Counted from the stretch's first letter, positions 30,125-38,174 are shown. The stretch: 56,571 bases of DNA from an uncultured Verrucomicrobiae bacterium (GCA_937770485.1 CALJHX010000039.1:1-56571); one strand, 5' to 3'. Numbers and translations are program-made. The notes: generated by a model not told the origin, from the letters alone.

Positions 30125-30481
30125 ATGAGAGCTGATAAAAAACGTGATTTAATGAAACGACGCCGGTGGCGCATCCGCAAAAAAATTGTGGGCACCGTCG
30201 AGCGTCCCCGCATGAGCGTGCGTTTCACCAACAAGAATATCTACGTCCAGTTCATCGACGATGACGCGGGCAACACGATCGCCTCCGTATCCACCCGGAC
30301 CAAGTCGACCGGCGGCTTGGCCGCCAACGGAACTGGCGCGGTCGAGATTGGTAAACTGGCGGGAGAAGCAGCCAAGTCAGCGGGCATTGAGACGGTCGTG
30401 TTTGACCGCAGCGGCGCCCGTTTTCACGGGAAAGTGAAGGCATTGGCTGAAGCGGCCCGTGAGGCAGGATTGAAACTATAA
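30125..30481 (+). CDS. rplR: Ribosomal protein L18
   Basis: This encodes 118 residues from ATG 30125 (MRADKKRDLMKRRRWRIRKK), which has GGCAGG as an upstream ribosome-binding site. An in-frame GTG at 30113 would add four residues. RPRMSVRFTNKNIYVQFIDD and the closing YHGKVKALAEAAREAGL-like region (here FHGKVKALAEAAREAGLKL) identify L18, which binds 5S rRNA with L5. Confidence 0.97.
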   Translation: MRADKKRDLMKRRRWRIRKKIVGTVERPRMSVRFTNKNIYVQFIDDDAGNTIASVSTRTKSTGGLAANGTGAVEIGKLAGEAAKSAGIETVVFDRSGARFHGKVKALAEAAREAGLKL

Positions 30482-30489
30482 GGACAACC

Positions 30490-31332
30490 GTGGCAGAAGA
30501 ACCCAACCAAAAAGAGAATGCACCCTCCGCCGAGGCATCGCAGGCCCCGGCCGCAGCGAAACCCGCCGAGGCGAAACCCGCCACACAAGGCGGGGGCCAA
30601 ACGGGCCAAAGGCAGGGTGCTGGCGGCGGCCGTTTCGGAGGCCCCGGTCAGGGCCCCGGTCAGGGCGGCGGCGGTCGTTTCGGTGGTCCCGGCCAACGCC
30701 AGGGTGGCGGCGGCGGTCGTTTCGGAGGTCCCGGCCAGCGCCAGGGCGGCGGTGGCCAACGCGGCCGTTGGAACGACAAGCCGGATGACGGCTTCTCCGA
30801 GAAAGTACTTTGCATTAATCGTTCGGCCAAGGTGGTTAAGGGCGGTCGCAGGTTCGGCTTCAGCGCAGTGGTTATAGTTGGCGACAAAAAAGGCAAGGTT
30901 GGCATAGGCCAGGGGAAAGCCAACCAGGTGCCCGATTGCATTCGAAAGGCCAGCGAAAACGCTCGCGCAGAATTGGTTAAAGTGGTTCTCCGTGACACCA
31001 CCATCCCGCATGAAGTCCTCAGCCGATACGACGGAGCGAAGGTTCTGCTCCGCCCGGCCTCTACCGGTACCGGCATCATCGCCGGCAAGACAGTTCGCGC
31101 CATCTGCGAACTAGCCGGCGTGCGCAACTTGTTGAGCAAGTCACTTGGCTCGAACAATCCCTTGAACCTGGCCAAGGCCACTCTCAGCGGCCTGTTGGAG
31201 TTGCGCGACAGAAACGAAGTCATGAAAGCCCGGGGCAAAAGCATACCGGAGCCTGAAGCGCCCACTGCCGAGGAACCAGCCGCTGCCGCCGAGTCGGTCG
31301 TTGTAGGGGAACCGGTTGTTGCCGTAGAATAA
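30490..31332 (+). CDS. rpsE: Ribosomal protein S5 with long repeat-containing N-terminal tail
   Basis: This encodes 280 residues from GTG 30490, against about 165 normally. Residues 1-100 are low complexity: an Ala/Pro/Glu stretch, then three copies of RFGGPGQ separated by Gln/Gly runs and ending RGRWNDKPDD. The S5 core begins about residue 103 (SEKVLCINRSAKVVKGGRRF, then DKKGKVGIGQGKANQVPDCI and GIIAGKTVRAICELAGV). The C-terminal ~30 residues are again Ala/Glu/Val-rich. S5 lies at the mRNA entry side and affects decoding accuracy. RGG/FG-like tails are unusual in bacterial ribosomal proteins; the tail could bind RNA or drive condensation, but this is only inference. Confidence 0.95.
   Translation: MAEEPNQKENAPSAEASQAPAAAKPAEAKPATQGGGQTGQRQGAGGGRFGGPGQGPGQGGGGRFGGPGQRQGGGGGRFGGPGQRQGGGGQRGRWNDKPDDGFSEKVLCINRSAKVVKGGRRFGFSAVVIVGDKKGKVGIGQGKANQVPDCIRKASENARAELVKVVLRDTTIPHEVLSRYDGAKVLLRPASTGTGIIAGKTVRAICELAGVRNLLSKSLGSNNPLNLAKATLSGLLELRDRNEVMKARGKSIPEPEAPTAEEPAAAAESVVVGEPVVAVE
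30620..30770 (+). repeat. Tandem coding repeats (RFGGPGQ) in the rpsE tail
   Basis: The DNA for the S5 tail contains three near-copies of a unit of about 54-57 bases encoding GGGRFGGPGQ-x-x-Q/G, with small differences such as GGAGGCCCC versus GGTGGTCCC. The spacing suggests expansion by slippage or unequal recombination. The repeat number could vary between strains. Confidence 0.7.
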
Positions 31333-31348
31333 AAAACATTAACGAGAC

Positions 31349-31825
31349 ATGCGACTGCACGATATAAAACCAGCCTCCGGATCCAAGCACCGCCGCAAGC
31401 GGATTGGTCGCGGCCCAGGCAGTGGCCGGGGTGGTCACACCAGCACGCGTGGCCAAAAGGGTCAGGGCTCGCGTTCCGGCTCATCTACCCGGCCCGGTTT
31501 TGAGGGTGGCCAGTTGCCGCTTGCCCGCCGCTTGCCCAAGCGAGGGTTCAACAACAAACGTTTTGCTACTATTTACATTCCGGTCAACCTCGACAGCCTC
31601 AACCAGTTTGAGGAAGGGGCACGAGTGGATGAGGCAGCGCTTCGCAAGGTCGGTCTGGTCAACGGGCGCGGCAATGGGGTCAAAATTCTCGCCCGTGGCA
31701 AATTGGAAAAAAAGTTGACCGTCCATGCGGCCGCATTTAGTGCAGGCGCCAAGGTAGCCATCGAGGAAAAGGGAGGCACCTGCGAGGAGGCAGCCAAGGG
31801 AAGCGCGGCATCCTCCCGCAAATAA
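31349..31825 (+). CDS. rplO: Ribosomal protein L15
   Basis: This encodes 158 residues. The Arg/Gly-rich N-terminus ([20 protein letters not shown]) and [20 protein letters not shown] identify L15, an assembly protein of the large subunit. It follows rpsE by 16 bases, where many bacteria have rpmD (L30) in between; no rpmD-like sequence is present here. A short Ala/Ser/Lys tail ends the protein. Confidence 0.97.
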   Translation: MRLHDIKPASGSKHRRKRIGRGPGSGRGGHTSTRGQKGQGSRSGSSTRPGFEGGQLPLARRLPKRGFNNKRFATIYIPVNLDSLNQFEEGARVDEAALRKVGLVNGRGNGVKILARGKLEKKLTVHAAAFSAGAKVAIEEKGGTCEEAAKGSAASSRK

Positions 31826-31858
31826 TTTAAATATCTGACCGCTCGATAAAAATAATCC

Positions 31859-33322
31859 ATGGCAAGTGACAACCACATAACCCGCATGATTACCGGCTTC
31901 CGGAATTGCTTCAAAATTCCGGAGCTGAAGGAGCGGATTATATTCACGCTACTCGTGTTGGGTGTCTGCCGGTTGATCGCTTGGGTGCCCATTCCAGGGC
32001 TGGACGGGGTAGAGTTGCAAAACTACTTCGACCAACTGCGCGTGAAGCAAAGTGATGGGGGGATTGGTTTCATGGGCATGTATAGCATGTTCACCGGCGG
32101 CGCTTGGGAGCGGTGCTCCATTGGCGGTCTGGGCATCATGCCCTACATAAGTGCTACGATTATTCTGCAGTTGATGAGCCCGATCATCCCTAAGCTATCC
32201 CGTCTCTCACGCGAGGAGGGTGGCCGGGTGAAGATCATGCAGATTGGCCGTGTGATGACACTGTTTCTCTGCCTTGGCCAAGGCTATGTCATGTCGCTTG
32301 GCTGGCTGAATCCCGCGACGGTATTTGGGGGAAGCTGGACCGGTGGGGCTTTGGTTCTTAACCCTGGTTTTTGGTACCATTTACAGACCATGATGGCGCT
32401 CACCTGCGGGACGCTGCTGTTAATGTGGCTGGGCGAGCAGATCACAGAGCGGGGCATTGGAAACGGCGTGTCGCTTGTGATCATGATCGGCATCGTGGCG
32501 GATTTGCCACGGGCGTTACCGATGATTTGGGACATGTTTGGGGCTCAAGTCATCAATTACATGAACGTGGTCGCAGGGTGGTTTGGTCAAGGCGCAGACT
32601 ATTTTCCTTGGAGCAGCGCTACTGAGGGACGAAACATTTTTGAGGGAGTTTTCCTTGTGCTCCTTTTGTTGGCGGTTGTCGCCGGTGTGGTCGCGGTGAC
32701 TCAAGCCCAGCGCAAGGTGCCGGTTCAGCACGCGCAACGCGCGGTGGGCCGCAAGGTGTACGCCGGCGGGAGTTCCTTCATGCCGCTGCGTGTCAACTAC
32801 TCCGGCGTAATGCCGCTGATTTTTGCCCAGGCCATCCTGATGTTTCCCGGCATGGTGTTAAACGCCCTGAGTTCGTACGGCGATTTCTTTATCCGTGCGG
32901 CGGCTTGGTTCCAACCCGGGCATCCGTTCTATTATTTCACTTACGGGATGATGATCATGTTTTTTGCCTATTTCTGGGTGGCGACGACGTTCAACGAGAT
33001 TGAGATCGCAGATAACCTAAAGAAAAACGGCGGCTACATCCCCGGTATACGTCCCGGAAAGGCGACTAGTGACTTTTTGCACAGGACGATGAGCCGCATC
33101 ACCTTTGCCGGAGCTTCGTTTCTGGTTATTATCGCTCTCATCCCAATGCTGCTGGGGCAATGGCGAGGTATCCCGTACCAAGTGACCCAGTTCTTTGGCG
33201 GGACGAGTATTTTAATTGCTGTGGGTGTCACGATCGACACCATGCGGCAGATGGAGTCGTATCTTTTGATGCGGCATTACGACGGATTTTTACGGAAGGG
33301 CCGCGTTCGTGGCCGCTTCTGA
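31859..33322 (+). CDS. secY: Preprotein translocase subunit SecY
   Basis: This encodes 487 residues, a little longer than the usual ~440. It has the ten-helix SecY pattern, with the plug/pore segment ISATIILQLMSP, the cytoplasmic loop AVTQAQRKVPVQHAQRAVGR, and the C-terminal GIRPGKATSDFLHRTMSRIT. It forms the inner-membrane channel with SecE and SecG. It is located, as usual, after rplO. A CTTGGCCAAG site lies at 32273-32282, read here as leucine-glycine-glutamine. Confidence 0.97.
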   Translation: MASDNHITRMITGFRNCFKIPELKERIIFTLLVLGVCRLIAWVPIPGLDGVELQNYFDQLRVKQSDGGIGFMGMYSMFTGGAWERCSIGGLGIMPYISATIILQLMSPIIPKLSRLSREEGGRVKIMQIGRVMTLFLCLGQGYVMSLGWLNPATVFGGSWTGGALVLNPGFWYHLQTMMALTCGTLLLMWLGEQITERGIGNGVSLVIMIGIVADLPRALPMIWDMFGAQVINYMNVVAGWFGQGADYFPWSSATEGRNIFEGVFLVLLLLAVVAGVVAVTQAQRKVPVQHAQRAVGRKVYAGGSSFMPLRVNYSGVMPLIFAQAILMFPGMVLNALSSYGDFFIRAAAWFQPGHPFYYFTYGMMIMFFAYFWVATTFNEIEIADNLKKNGGYIPGIRPGKATSDFLHRTMSRITFAGASFLVIIALIPMLLGQWRGIPYQVTQFFGGTSILIAVGVTIDTMRQMESYLLMRHYDGFLRKGRVRGRF

Positions 33323-33371
33323 CGCTGGTGGTGAGACAAACCCCCAGCGGTTTGTTCCTTGATAGAAAACG

Positions 33372-33389
33372 GCCAAGCCGCGGCTTGGC
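33372..33389. repeat. 18-bp perfect inverted repeat between secY and map
   Basis: GCCAAGCCG/CGGCTTGGC is a perfect palindrome without a spacer. It lies in the 100-base gap between secY and map and shares the GGCCAAG core of the widely iterated CTTGGCCAAG palindrome. No T-run follows, so it is not a typical terminator. Confidence 0.6.
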
Positions 33390-33422
33390 TCTGGATTGGG
33401 TGCGAAAGCGCCCGGAGACAAC

Positions 33423-34199
33423 ATGATTCACTTGAAGAAAGATCATGAGATAGCGGCCATGCGCTCGGCCGGCGGGGTTTCCTCGACCGTGCTGCGAGAA
33501 GCAGCCGCCTTTGTTCAACCGGGCATGAGCACTCTGGAGATAGACCAGTATGCCGGGGAGCGCATCAACCACTACGGTGGCAGGAGCGCCTTCTTTGGTT
33601 ACCGGAATTATCCCTGCCAGATTTGCATCTCCGTAAACGAGGAGGTCGTGCACGGCTTGGCCTCCGGGCGGTGCGTGCAGTTTGGAGACATCGTCAGCCT
33701 CGACGTCGGGGTACGCTACGATGGCTACATTGGCGACAACGCCACAACGGTGGCCGTTGGCGGATGCGACCCCGCTGTGCAGCGGATGATGGAAGTAACC
33801 GAGAAATCCCTGTACGATGGACTTGGCCAAGCGCTGCCAGGTAACAAGGTCGTGGACATTTCACGGGCAATCCAGAGTTGTGTTGAGGCCAACGGATACA
33901 GCATCGTGCGAGAATTTGTCGGACACGGAGTGGGCAAAAAAGTCCACGAAGATCCTCAAATAGCGAATTTTGATGATGGCGGTCGTCGTTCTCCAGTATT
34001 GAAGCCGGGGATGACTTTGGCTATCGAACCGATGGTCAACCTTGGCCAGCGGTACGTTGAGGTGCTGGAGGATGACTGGACGGTGGTTGCTCGCGACGGT
34101 TTGCCATCTGCTCATTATGAGCACACTATCCTCGTGACCGACGGTGAGCCGGAGATTTTGACATGCCCGGAAAATCTACCATCCGAGCCGAGGGTATAG
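33423..34199 (+). CDS. map: Methionine aminopeptidase type I
   Basis: This encodes 258 residues from ATG 33423; the frame is open a little further upstream, but those residues are unlike MetAP. The metal ligands of the pita-bread fold are visible: D94 (SLDVGVRYDG), D105 (GDNATT), then the His in GHGVGKKVHEDP, the Glu in AIEPM and the Glu in YEHTILVTDG. H77 (EEVVHGLA) is the substrate-binding His. The enzyme removes the N-terminal Met from nascent proteins in the cytoplasm. Its 3' end overlaps infA by 37 bases. Confidence 0.97.
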   Translation: MIHLKKDHEIAAMRSAGGVSSTVLREAAAFVQPGMSTLEIDQYAGERINHYGGRSAFFGYRNYPCQICISVNEEVVHGLASGRCVQFGDIVSLDVGVRYDGYIGDNATTVAVGGCDPAVQRMMEVTEKSLYDGLGQALPGNKVVDISRAIQSCVEANGYSIVREFVGHGVGKKVHEDPQIANFDDGGRRSPVLKPGMTLAIEPMVNLGQRYVEVLEDDWTVVARDGLPSAHYEHTILVTDGEPEILTCPENLPSEPRV

Positions 34200-34378
34200 T
34201 GAGGGAACACCGGCCTCCGGTGACCTTCGTGGTGGAGTTGGCCAATGGCCATAGGCTGTTTGCCCGAGTGTTATCGGGACAACGGGAACAAGTGTCAGGT
34301 GTTAAGCTTGGTGACAGGTTGAATTTGGAAATCTCGCCTGCTGATTTCAGCAATGGCGTGGTGGTTTTTGAGAAATAA
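34163..34378 (+). CDS. infA: Translation initiation factor IF-1 (divergent)
   Basis: This encodes 71 residues with the OB-fold of IF-1 (IRAEGIVREHRPPVTFVVEL, ANGHRLFARVLSG, GDRLNLEISPADFSNG). It occludes the A-site of the small subunit during initiation. The sequence is more diverged than usual: the conserved residues after SG and the final arginine-rich strand differ. The start lies inside the 3' end of map, overlapping by 37 bases in another frame. Position between map and rpmJ supports the assignment. Confidence 0.9.
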   Translation: MPGKSTIRAEGIVREHRPPVTFVVELANGHRLFARVLSGQREQVSGVKLGDRLNLEISPADFSNGVVVFEK

Positions 34379-34396
34379 TAATAAAGAATTTTTAAA

Positions 34397-34513
34397 ATGA
34401 AAGTACGCGCATCAGTAAAGCGACTTTGCGAGCACTGCCGGATTGTACGCCGGAAGGGCGTGGTCCGTGTCATTTGCACATCCAACCCTCGGCACAAGCA
34501 GCGTCAGGGCTGA
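34397..34513 (+). CDS. rpmJ: Ribosomal protein L36 (zinc-binding form)
   Basis: This encodes 38 residues. The sequence reads [20 protein letters not shown], then a hydrophobic strand and [14 protein letters not shown]. The zinc ligands C11, C14, C27 and H33 are all present, so this is the C+ form. L36 is the smallest large-subunit protein and helps stabilise the 23S rRNA. It sits between infA and rpsM as in most bacteria. Confidence 0.96.
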   Translation: MKVRASVKRLCEHCRIVRRKGVVRVICTSNPRHKQRQG

Positions 34514-34529
34514 TAGAAAAAACCAGATC

Positions 34530-34925
34530 ATGCCAAGAATTATCGGAGTCGATATCCCCCCAAATAAACGCATCGACATTGCGTTGCGATACGTCTACGG
34601 CATCGGGCCGAAGATCGCCACGGAGATTGTCGAGAAAACCGGCATAAAGCCCGCCACTCGTGCCAAGGACCTCGACGAGACAGAACTGTCCAAGATCGTT
34701 CACGTCATTCAGGAGGGGGATTACCTCGTGGAAGGCGATCTGCGCCGCGAGCGCAGTCTGAACCTCAAGCGACTGCAGAATATTAAGTCCTACCGCGGTC
34801 TGCGCCATGCGCGCGGCCTGCCGGTTCGGGGCCAGCGCACCTCAACCAACGCCCGCACCCGTAAAGGTAAAAAGAAAACCGTGGGCGCGCAACGCAATCC
34901 AAATGCCAAGACCGGCATTCATTGA
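34530..34925 (+). CDS. rpsM: Ribosomal protein S13
   Basis: This encodes 131 residues from ATG 34530 ([20 protein letters not shown]); upstream in-frame codons belong to rpmJ. The helix-hairpin region ([19 protein letters not shown]) and the basic C-terminus ([29 protein letters not shown]) identify S13, which bridges the subunits and contacts tRNA. Its stop lies in the first unit of a 15-bp tandem duplication. Confidence 0.98.
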   Translation: MPRIIGVDIPPNKRIDIALRYVYGIGPKIATEIVEKTGIKPATRAKDLDETELSKIVHVIQEGDYLVEGDLRRERSLNLKRLQNIKSYRGLRHARGLPVRGQRTSTNARTRKGKKKTVGAQRNPNAKTGIH

Positions 34926-34945
34926 TTTTACATTCATTGATTTTA
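34916..34945 (+). repeat. Perfect 15-bp tandem duplication at the rpsM stop
   Basis: CATTCATTGATTTTA occurs at 34916-34930 and again at 34931-34945. The rpsM TGA (34923-34925) is in the first copy; the second copy is non-coding spacer before rpsK. It looks like a recent slippage duplication that lengthened the gap without harming either gene. Confidence 0.8.
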
Positions 34946-34957
34946 TAGCGGACCATT

Positions 34958-35662
34958 ATGGCTGACGAAGAAAACAAATCTCAACAACCCGAGGATGAAG
35001 CCAAGCAGGAAACCCCTGCAGCCTCCCCGGCAGAGGAAACCCCGGCACCCAAGCCTAAGGCTAAAGCCAAGGCAAAGGATGAGTCCAAGTCTAAGGCCGA
35101 GCCCGATTCTAAGGCCGAGCCCGTTAAGGACGAGCCCAAGGTTAAGGACGAACCCAAGGCTAAGGCTAAGAAGAAAACCAAGGCCAAGGCCAATAAAGAT
35201 GATTCAGATTCTGAGCAGGAAGAGGACACCAGTGTGGCTGCGCCTTCTGCAAAGGAACTGTTGACCAGCGACGACCCGTCTCCGCAGAAGGTCATCAAGG
35301 CTAAAAAGTCTAAAAACGTTCACTCGGGCATCGCCACTATTCTGGCCACTTTCAACAACACACACGTCTCACTCACCGACAAGCAGGGCAACTTGATTGC
35401 CTGGTCCACAGCCGGAAAAAACGGCTTCCGGGGCTCTCGGAAGAGTACCTCCTACGCTGCTCAAAAAGTCGCGCAAGACGCTGCTCGCCGGGCTATGGCT
35501 CACGGACTGAAAGAGATCGAGGTTCGAGTGAAGGGGCCCGGTTCGGGTCGTGAATCCGCCATTCGCGCCTTGCAGGCGGTGGGACTGGAGATCACGTCCA
35601 TCCGGGACGTCACTCCGATAGCGCACAATGGATGCCGCCCGAAGAAGCGGCGCAGAGTTTAA
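34958..35662 (+). CDS. rpsK: Ribosomal protein S11 with a long charged N-terminal extension
   Basis: This encodes 234 residues, against about 130 normally. Residues 1-113 are low complexity, alternately Glu/Asp- and Lys/Ala/Pro-rich (for example [20 protein letters not shown], then [11 protein letters not shown]). The S11 core starts about residue 114 ([57 protein letters not shown]) and is complete to KKRRRV. S11 forms the platform of the small subunit near the mRNA exit. The extension is probably disordered; start at 34958 is the only ATG before the core that opens a frame directly after rpsM. Confidence 0.95.
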   Translation: MADEENKSQQPEDEAKQETPAASPAEETPAPKPKAKAKAKDESKSKAEPDSKAEPVKDEPKVKDEPKAKAKKKTKAKANKDDSDSEQEEDTSVAAPSAKELLTSDDPSPQKVIKAKKSKNVHSGIATILATFNNTHVSLTDKQGNLIAWSTAGKNGFRGSRKSTSYAAQKVAQDAARRAMAHGLKEIEVRVKGPGSGRESAIRALQAVGLEITSIRDVTPIAHNGCRPKKRRRV

Positions 35663-35677
35663 CCAAGAATTTAAGGC

Positions 35678-36286
35678 ATGGCACGTTACACAGGTCCACG
35701 CGACAAGATCAGCAGGCGATTCGGCGTTCCCATTTTTGGGCCGTCGAAATACCTTGAGCGCAAGAATTATCCGCCGGGTACCCACGGGCCCCGTGCGCGA
35801 CGCAAGTACACCGACTATGCGTTGGCTTTGATGGAGAAGCAGAAGCTCCGCTTCTACTATGGGCTGATGGAAAAGCAGTTCCGGTCCATCTATGACAAGG
35901 CCCACCGGCACCGGGGCGTCACGGGTGAGATCATGCTTCAGTTGCTTGAGTCCCGCTTGGACAACGTTATTTATCGCCTCGGCTTCGGAGCCACCCGTGC
36001 TCAGGCGCGGCAAATGGTTGCCCACGGTCACGTGATGGTAAATGGAGGCAAGATGACTATTCCGTCCTACACGTCCAAGATCAACGATGTGATCGAGATG
36101 AAGGACACGAGTGGCTCACGGCAGTTGGCCACTCGCAATCTGGAGTACTCCACGAGCCGGGTAGTGCCAGAGTGGTTGCAACTGGAGAAGGACGTATTTA
36201 AGGGCACCATGCTGCGGTTGCCTACACGCGATGAGATCCAGCCCATCGCGGATGAACAAACCATTGTAGAATTTTATTCCCGCTAA
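35678..36286 (+). CDS. rpsD: Ribosomal protein S4
   Basis: This encodes 202 residues. The N-terminus lacks the zinc-binding cysteines, so it is the C- form. The S4 RNA-binding domain (ESRLDNVIYRLGFGATRAQA, QMVAHGHVMVNGGKMTIPSY) is complete. S4 nucleates small-subunit assembly and represses its operon in Escherichia coli. The gene ends in TTTATTCCCGC TAA, which forms an inverted repeat with sequence upstream of rpoA. Confidence 0.98.
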   Translation: MARYTGPRDKISRRFGVPIFGPSKYLERKNYPPGTHGPRARRKYTDYALALMEKQKLRFYYGLMEKQFRSIYDKAHRHRGVTGEIMLQLLESRLDNVIYRLGFGATRAQARQMVAHGHVMVNGGKMTIPSYTSKINDVIEMKDTSGSRQLATRNLEYSTSRVVPEWLQLEKDVFKGTMLRLPTRDEIQPIADEQTIVEFYSR

Positions 36287-36347
36287 ACTTCCGGCCTCTT
36301 GGGAGGTTGGATAAGCAATTATATGGGCCCCGCATAAGCGGGAATAA
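36274..36347 (+). promoter_or_regulatory. Competing hairpins between rpsD and rpoA
   Basis: TTATTCCCGCT (36274-36284, spanning the rpsD stop) is perfectly complementary to AGCGGGAATAA (36337-36347). The latter's GCGGG can instead pair with CCCGC at 36329-36333 around an ATAA loop. The two structures exclude each other, as in an attenuator or mRNA-protection switch. No clear T-run follows the smaller stem. The rpoA ATG follows 45 bases later. Confidence 0.5.
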
Positions 36348-36391
36348 TAGTGATGGGGCCAGGTTAAAATTGCTCTAAATATAAAAAACAT

Positions 36392-37435
36392 ATGCCAATA
36401 AGACTCGGTCATTTCGAGAAACCAAATAAGCTGAAGAAATCGGACGATTCGACCGACACCTTCGCCAAGTACGGGGCAGAGCCATTTGAAACCGGCTTTG
36501 GTCACACCATTGGAAATTGTCTTCGACGAGTGCTTTTGTCCTCGCTTGAGGGAGCGGCCATCACCTCGGTAAAGATTGAGGGGGCGGATCACGAGTTCAC
36601 CACCGTGCCGGGGGTCGTCGAGGACGTCACCGACATCGTCCTGAACCTCAAAAAAGTCAAGTTTCGCCACACGAGTCGTGAATCCCAGGAAGTTCGTCTG
36701 AGTGTCACTGCCGAAGGCAAAGTCACTGCCGGCGACCTGGAACTTCCCCCTGGTCTGAAGGTCGTCAACAAAAAGCAGGTCATCTGCACGACAGATAAGA
36801 AAAAGAAGGTCGACATGGTGATGGAAGTTCAGGTAGGCCGCGGCTTCCTGGCGGGCGATGCCAACAAGAAACCGGACCAGGCCATTGGCGTGATCCCAAT
36901 CGATTCTATCTTTTCGCCGGTTACCCGCGTGCGATACGCGATTGAGGCCGCGCGTGTCGGTCAGCGAACCGACTACGACAAATTAGTGCTTGAAGTCTTC
37001 ACCGACGGACGGTTGACCCCGGACGAGGCATTGAAGCAGAGCTCTGAAATCTTGTCGCACCATCTAAACGTCTTCACCGGGATCAACGATGAGACTTTCG
37101 AGTTTGAGCAGGACGCCAAGGCCAAGGACGAGGATCGCGAAGCCTCGCGCAAGCTGCTAAACACCAGCGTCAACGAAATCGAGTTGAGCGTCCGCGCGGC
37201 GAACTGCCTCAATAACGCCAACATCACCACCTTGGGCCACCTTGCGATGAAGTCCGAATCCGAAATGCTCAAATACCGCAACTTCGGCAAAAAATCGCTC
37301 ACCGAGATCAAGGAGAAGCTTAAAGAATACGAACTCGCCCTCGGCGAAAAGATTGATCCGTCCCTTCTCGATACACTACCTATAGCAGCTCCGCCGGAAG
37401 CGTTCGAGGATCCCCCGTTGGAGGAGCAAGAATAA
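36392..37435 (+). CDS. rpoA: RNA polymerase alpha subunit
   Basis: This encodes 347 residues. The N-terminal domain that dimerises and nucleates the core enzyme is complete (EPFETGFGHTIGNCLRRVLL, GVIPIDSIFSPVTRVRYAIE). The alpha C-terminal domain that contacts UP elements and activators is also intact (LSVRAANCLNNANITTLGHL, YRNFGKKSLTEIKEKLKEY). A Pro/Glu-rich tail of about 20 residues ends the protein. Its place between rpsD and rplQ is standard. Confidence 0.98.
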   Translation: MPIRLGHFEKPNKLKKSDDSTDTFAKYGAEPFETGFGHTIGNCLRRVLLSSLEGAAITSVKIEGADHEFTTVPGVVEDVTDIVLNLKKVKFRHTSRESQEVRLSVTAEGKVTAGDLELPPGLKVVNKKQVICTTDKKKKVDMVMEVQVGRGFLAGDANKKPDQAIGVIPIDSIFSPVTRVRYAIEAARVGQRTDYDKLVLEVFTDGRLTPDEALKQSSEILSHHLNVFTGINDETFEFEQDAKAKDEDREASRKLLNTSVNEIELSVRAANCLNNANITTLGHLAMKSESEMLKYRNFGKKSLTEIKEKLKEYELALGEKIDPSLLDTLPIAAPPEAFEDPPLEEQE

Positions 37436-37460
37436 CCCACAACCTGCCAAGCCGTAAGCC

Positions 37461-38150
37461 ATGCGACATAGAATAAGAACAGCCAAGTTGGGCCGCACCG
37501 GGGAACATCGCAATGCGATGCTCGCCAATATGGTGTGCAGTCTAATCGAGAAAACGAGAATCACCACTACCCTGGCCAAGGCCAAGGCGGCACGTGTCGT
37601 TGCGGAAAAGATGGTGACTCTTGGCAAAAAAGGCACCCTGCACCATCGTCGCCTGGCTGCCGCACGGTTGCGGGCGCCTCAGCGAAAGTTTTTCCGCGGA
37701 ACCAACACGACTCAAGGCAAAGCTTCCGGCGCCAACGCGGTTAAAGGCAAAGATCTCCGAGAAGCATGGAGAAAAGAACACGATGTGGTTCACATTTTGT
37801 TCGATAAGATCGCCCCGAAGTTTCAGGATCGCATGGGCGGATACACCCGCATCGTAAAAATCGCCGGCGCCCGCAAGGGGGATGCTGCGGAGATGGCGAT
37901 CCTGATGTGGGTCGATGAGTCTCTTGACGAGAAGGCCAAGGCAATAGATTCGGCCTCCGCCAAGCCGAAAACCGCGCAGGACAAGGCCGAGGATTCGCCT
38001 GAAACGCCCGAGACTTCAGCATCCGAGGAAGAGGCTCCCGTCGCCGAGGAAGCCAGCGGAGACAAACCCGCCGAAGCCTCAGCAGAAGAATCAGCCGAAG
38101 CCCCTGCCGAGAAATCCGGCGATGCCGGCGAATCCAAAGAGGAAAAGTAA
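37461..38150 (+). CDS. rplQ: Ribosomal protein L17 with an insertion and a long acidic tail
   Basis: This encodes 229 residues, against about 120 normally. The core (MRHRIRTAKLGRTGEHRNAM, ITTTLAKAKAARVVAEKMVT) and DRMGGYTRIVKIAGARKGDA are L17. About 25 residues around 76-105 (FFRGTNTTQGKASGANAVKG) are inserted, and residues ~154-229 are an Ala/Glu/Pro/Ser-rich acidic tail. L17 lies at the tunnel exit near L22 and L29. It is the last gene of the cluster and is followed at once by a terminator. Confidence 0.95.
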   Translation: MRHRIRTAKLGRTGEHRNAMLANMVCSLIEKTRITTTLAKAKAARVVAEKMVTLGKKGTLHHRRLAAARLRAPQRKFFRGTNTTQGKASGANAVKGKDLREAWRKEHDVVHILFDKIAPKFQDRMGGYTRIVKIAGARKGDAAEMAILMWVDESLDEKAKAIDSASAKPKTAQDKAEDSPETPETSASEEEAPVAEEASGDKPAEASAEESAEAPAEKSGDAGESKEEK

Positions 38151-38174
38151 CTTCGTCTTTTCAATATTTCTGAA

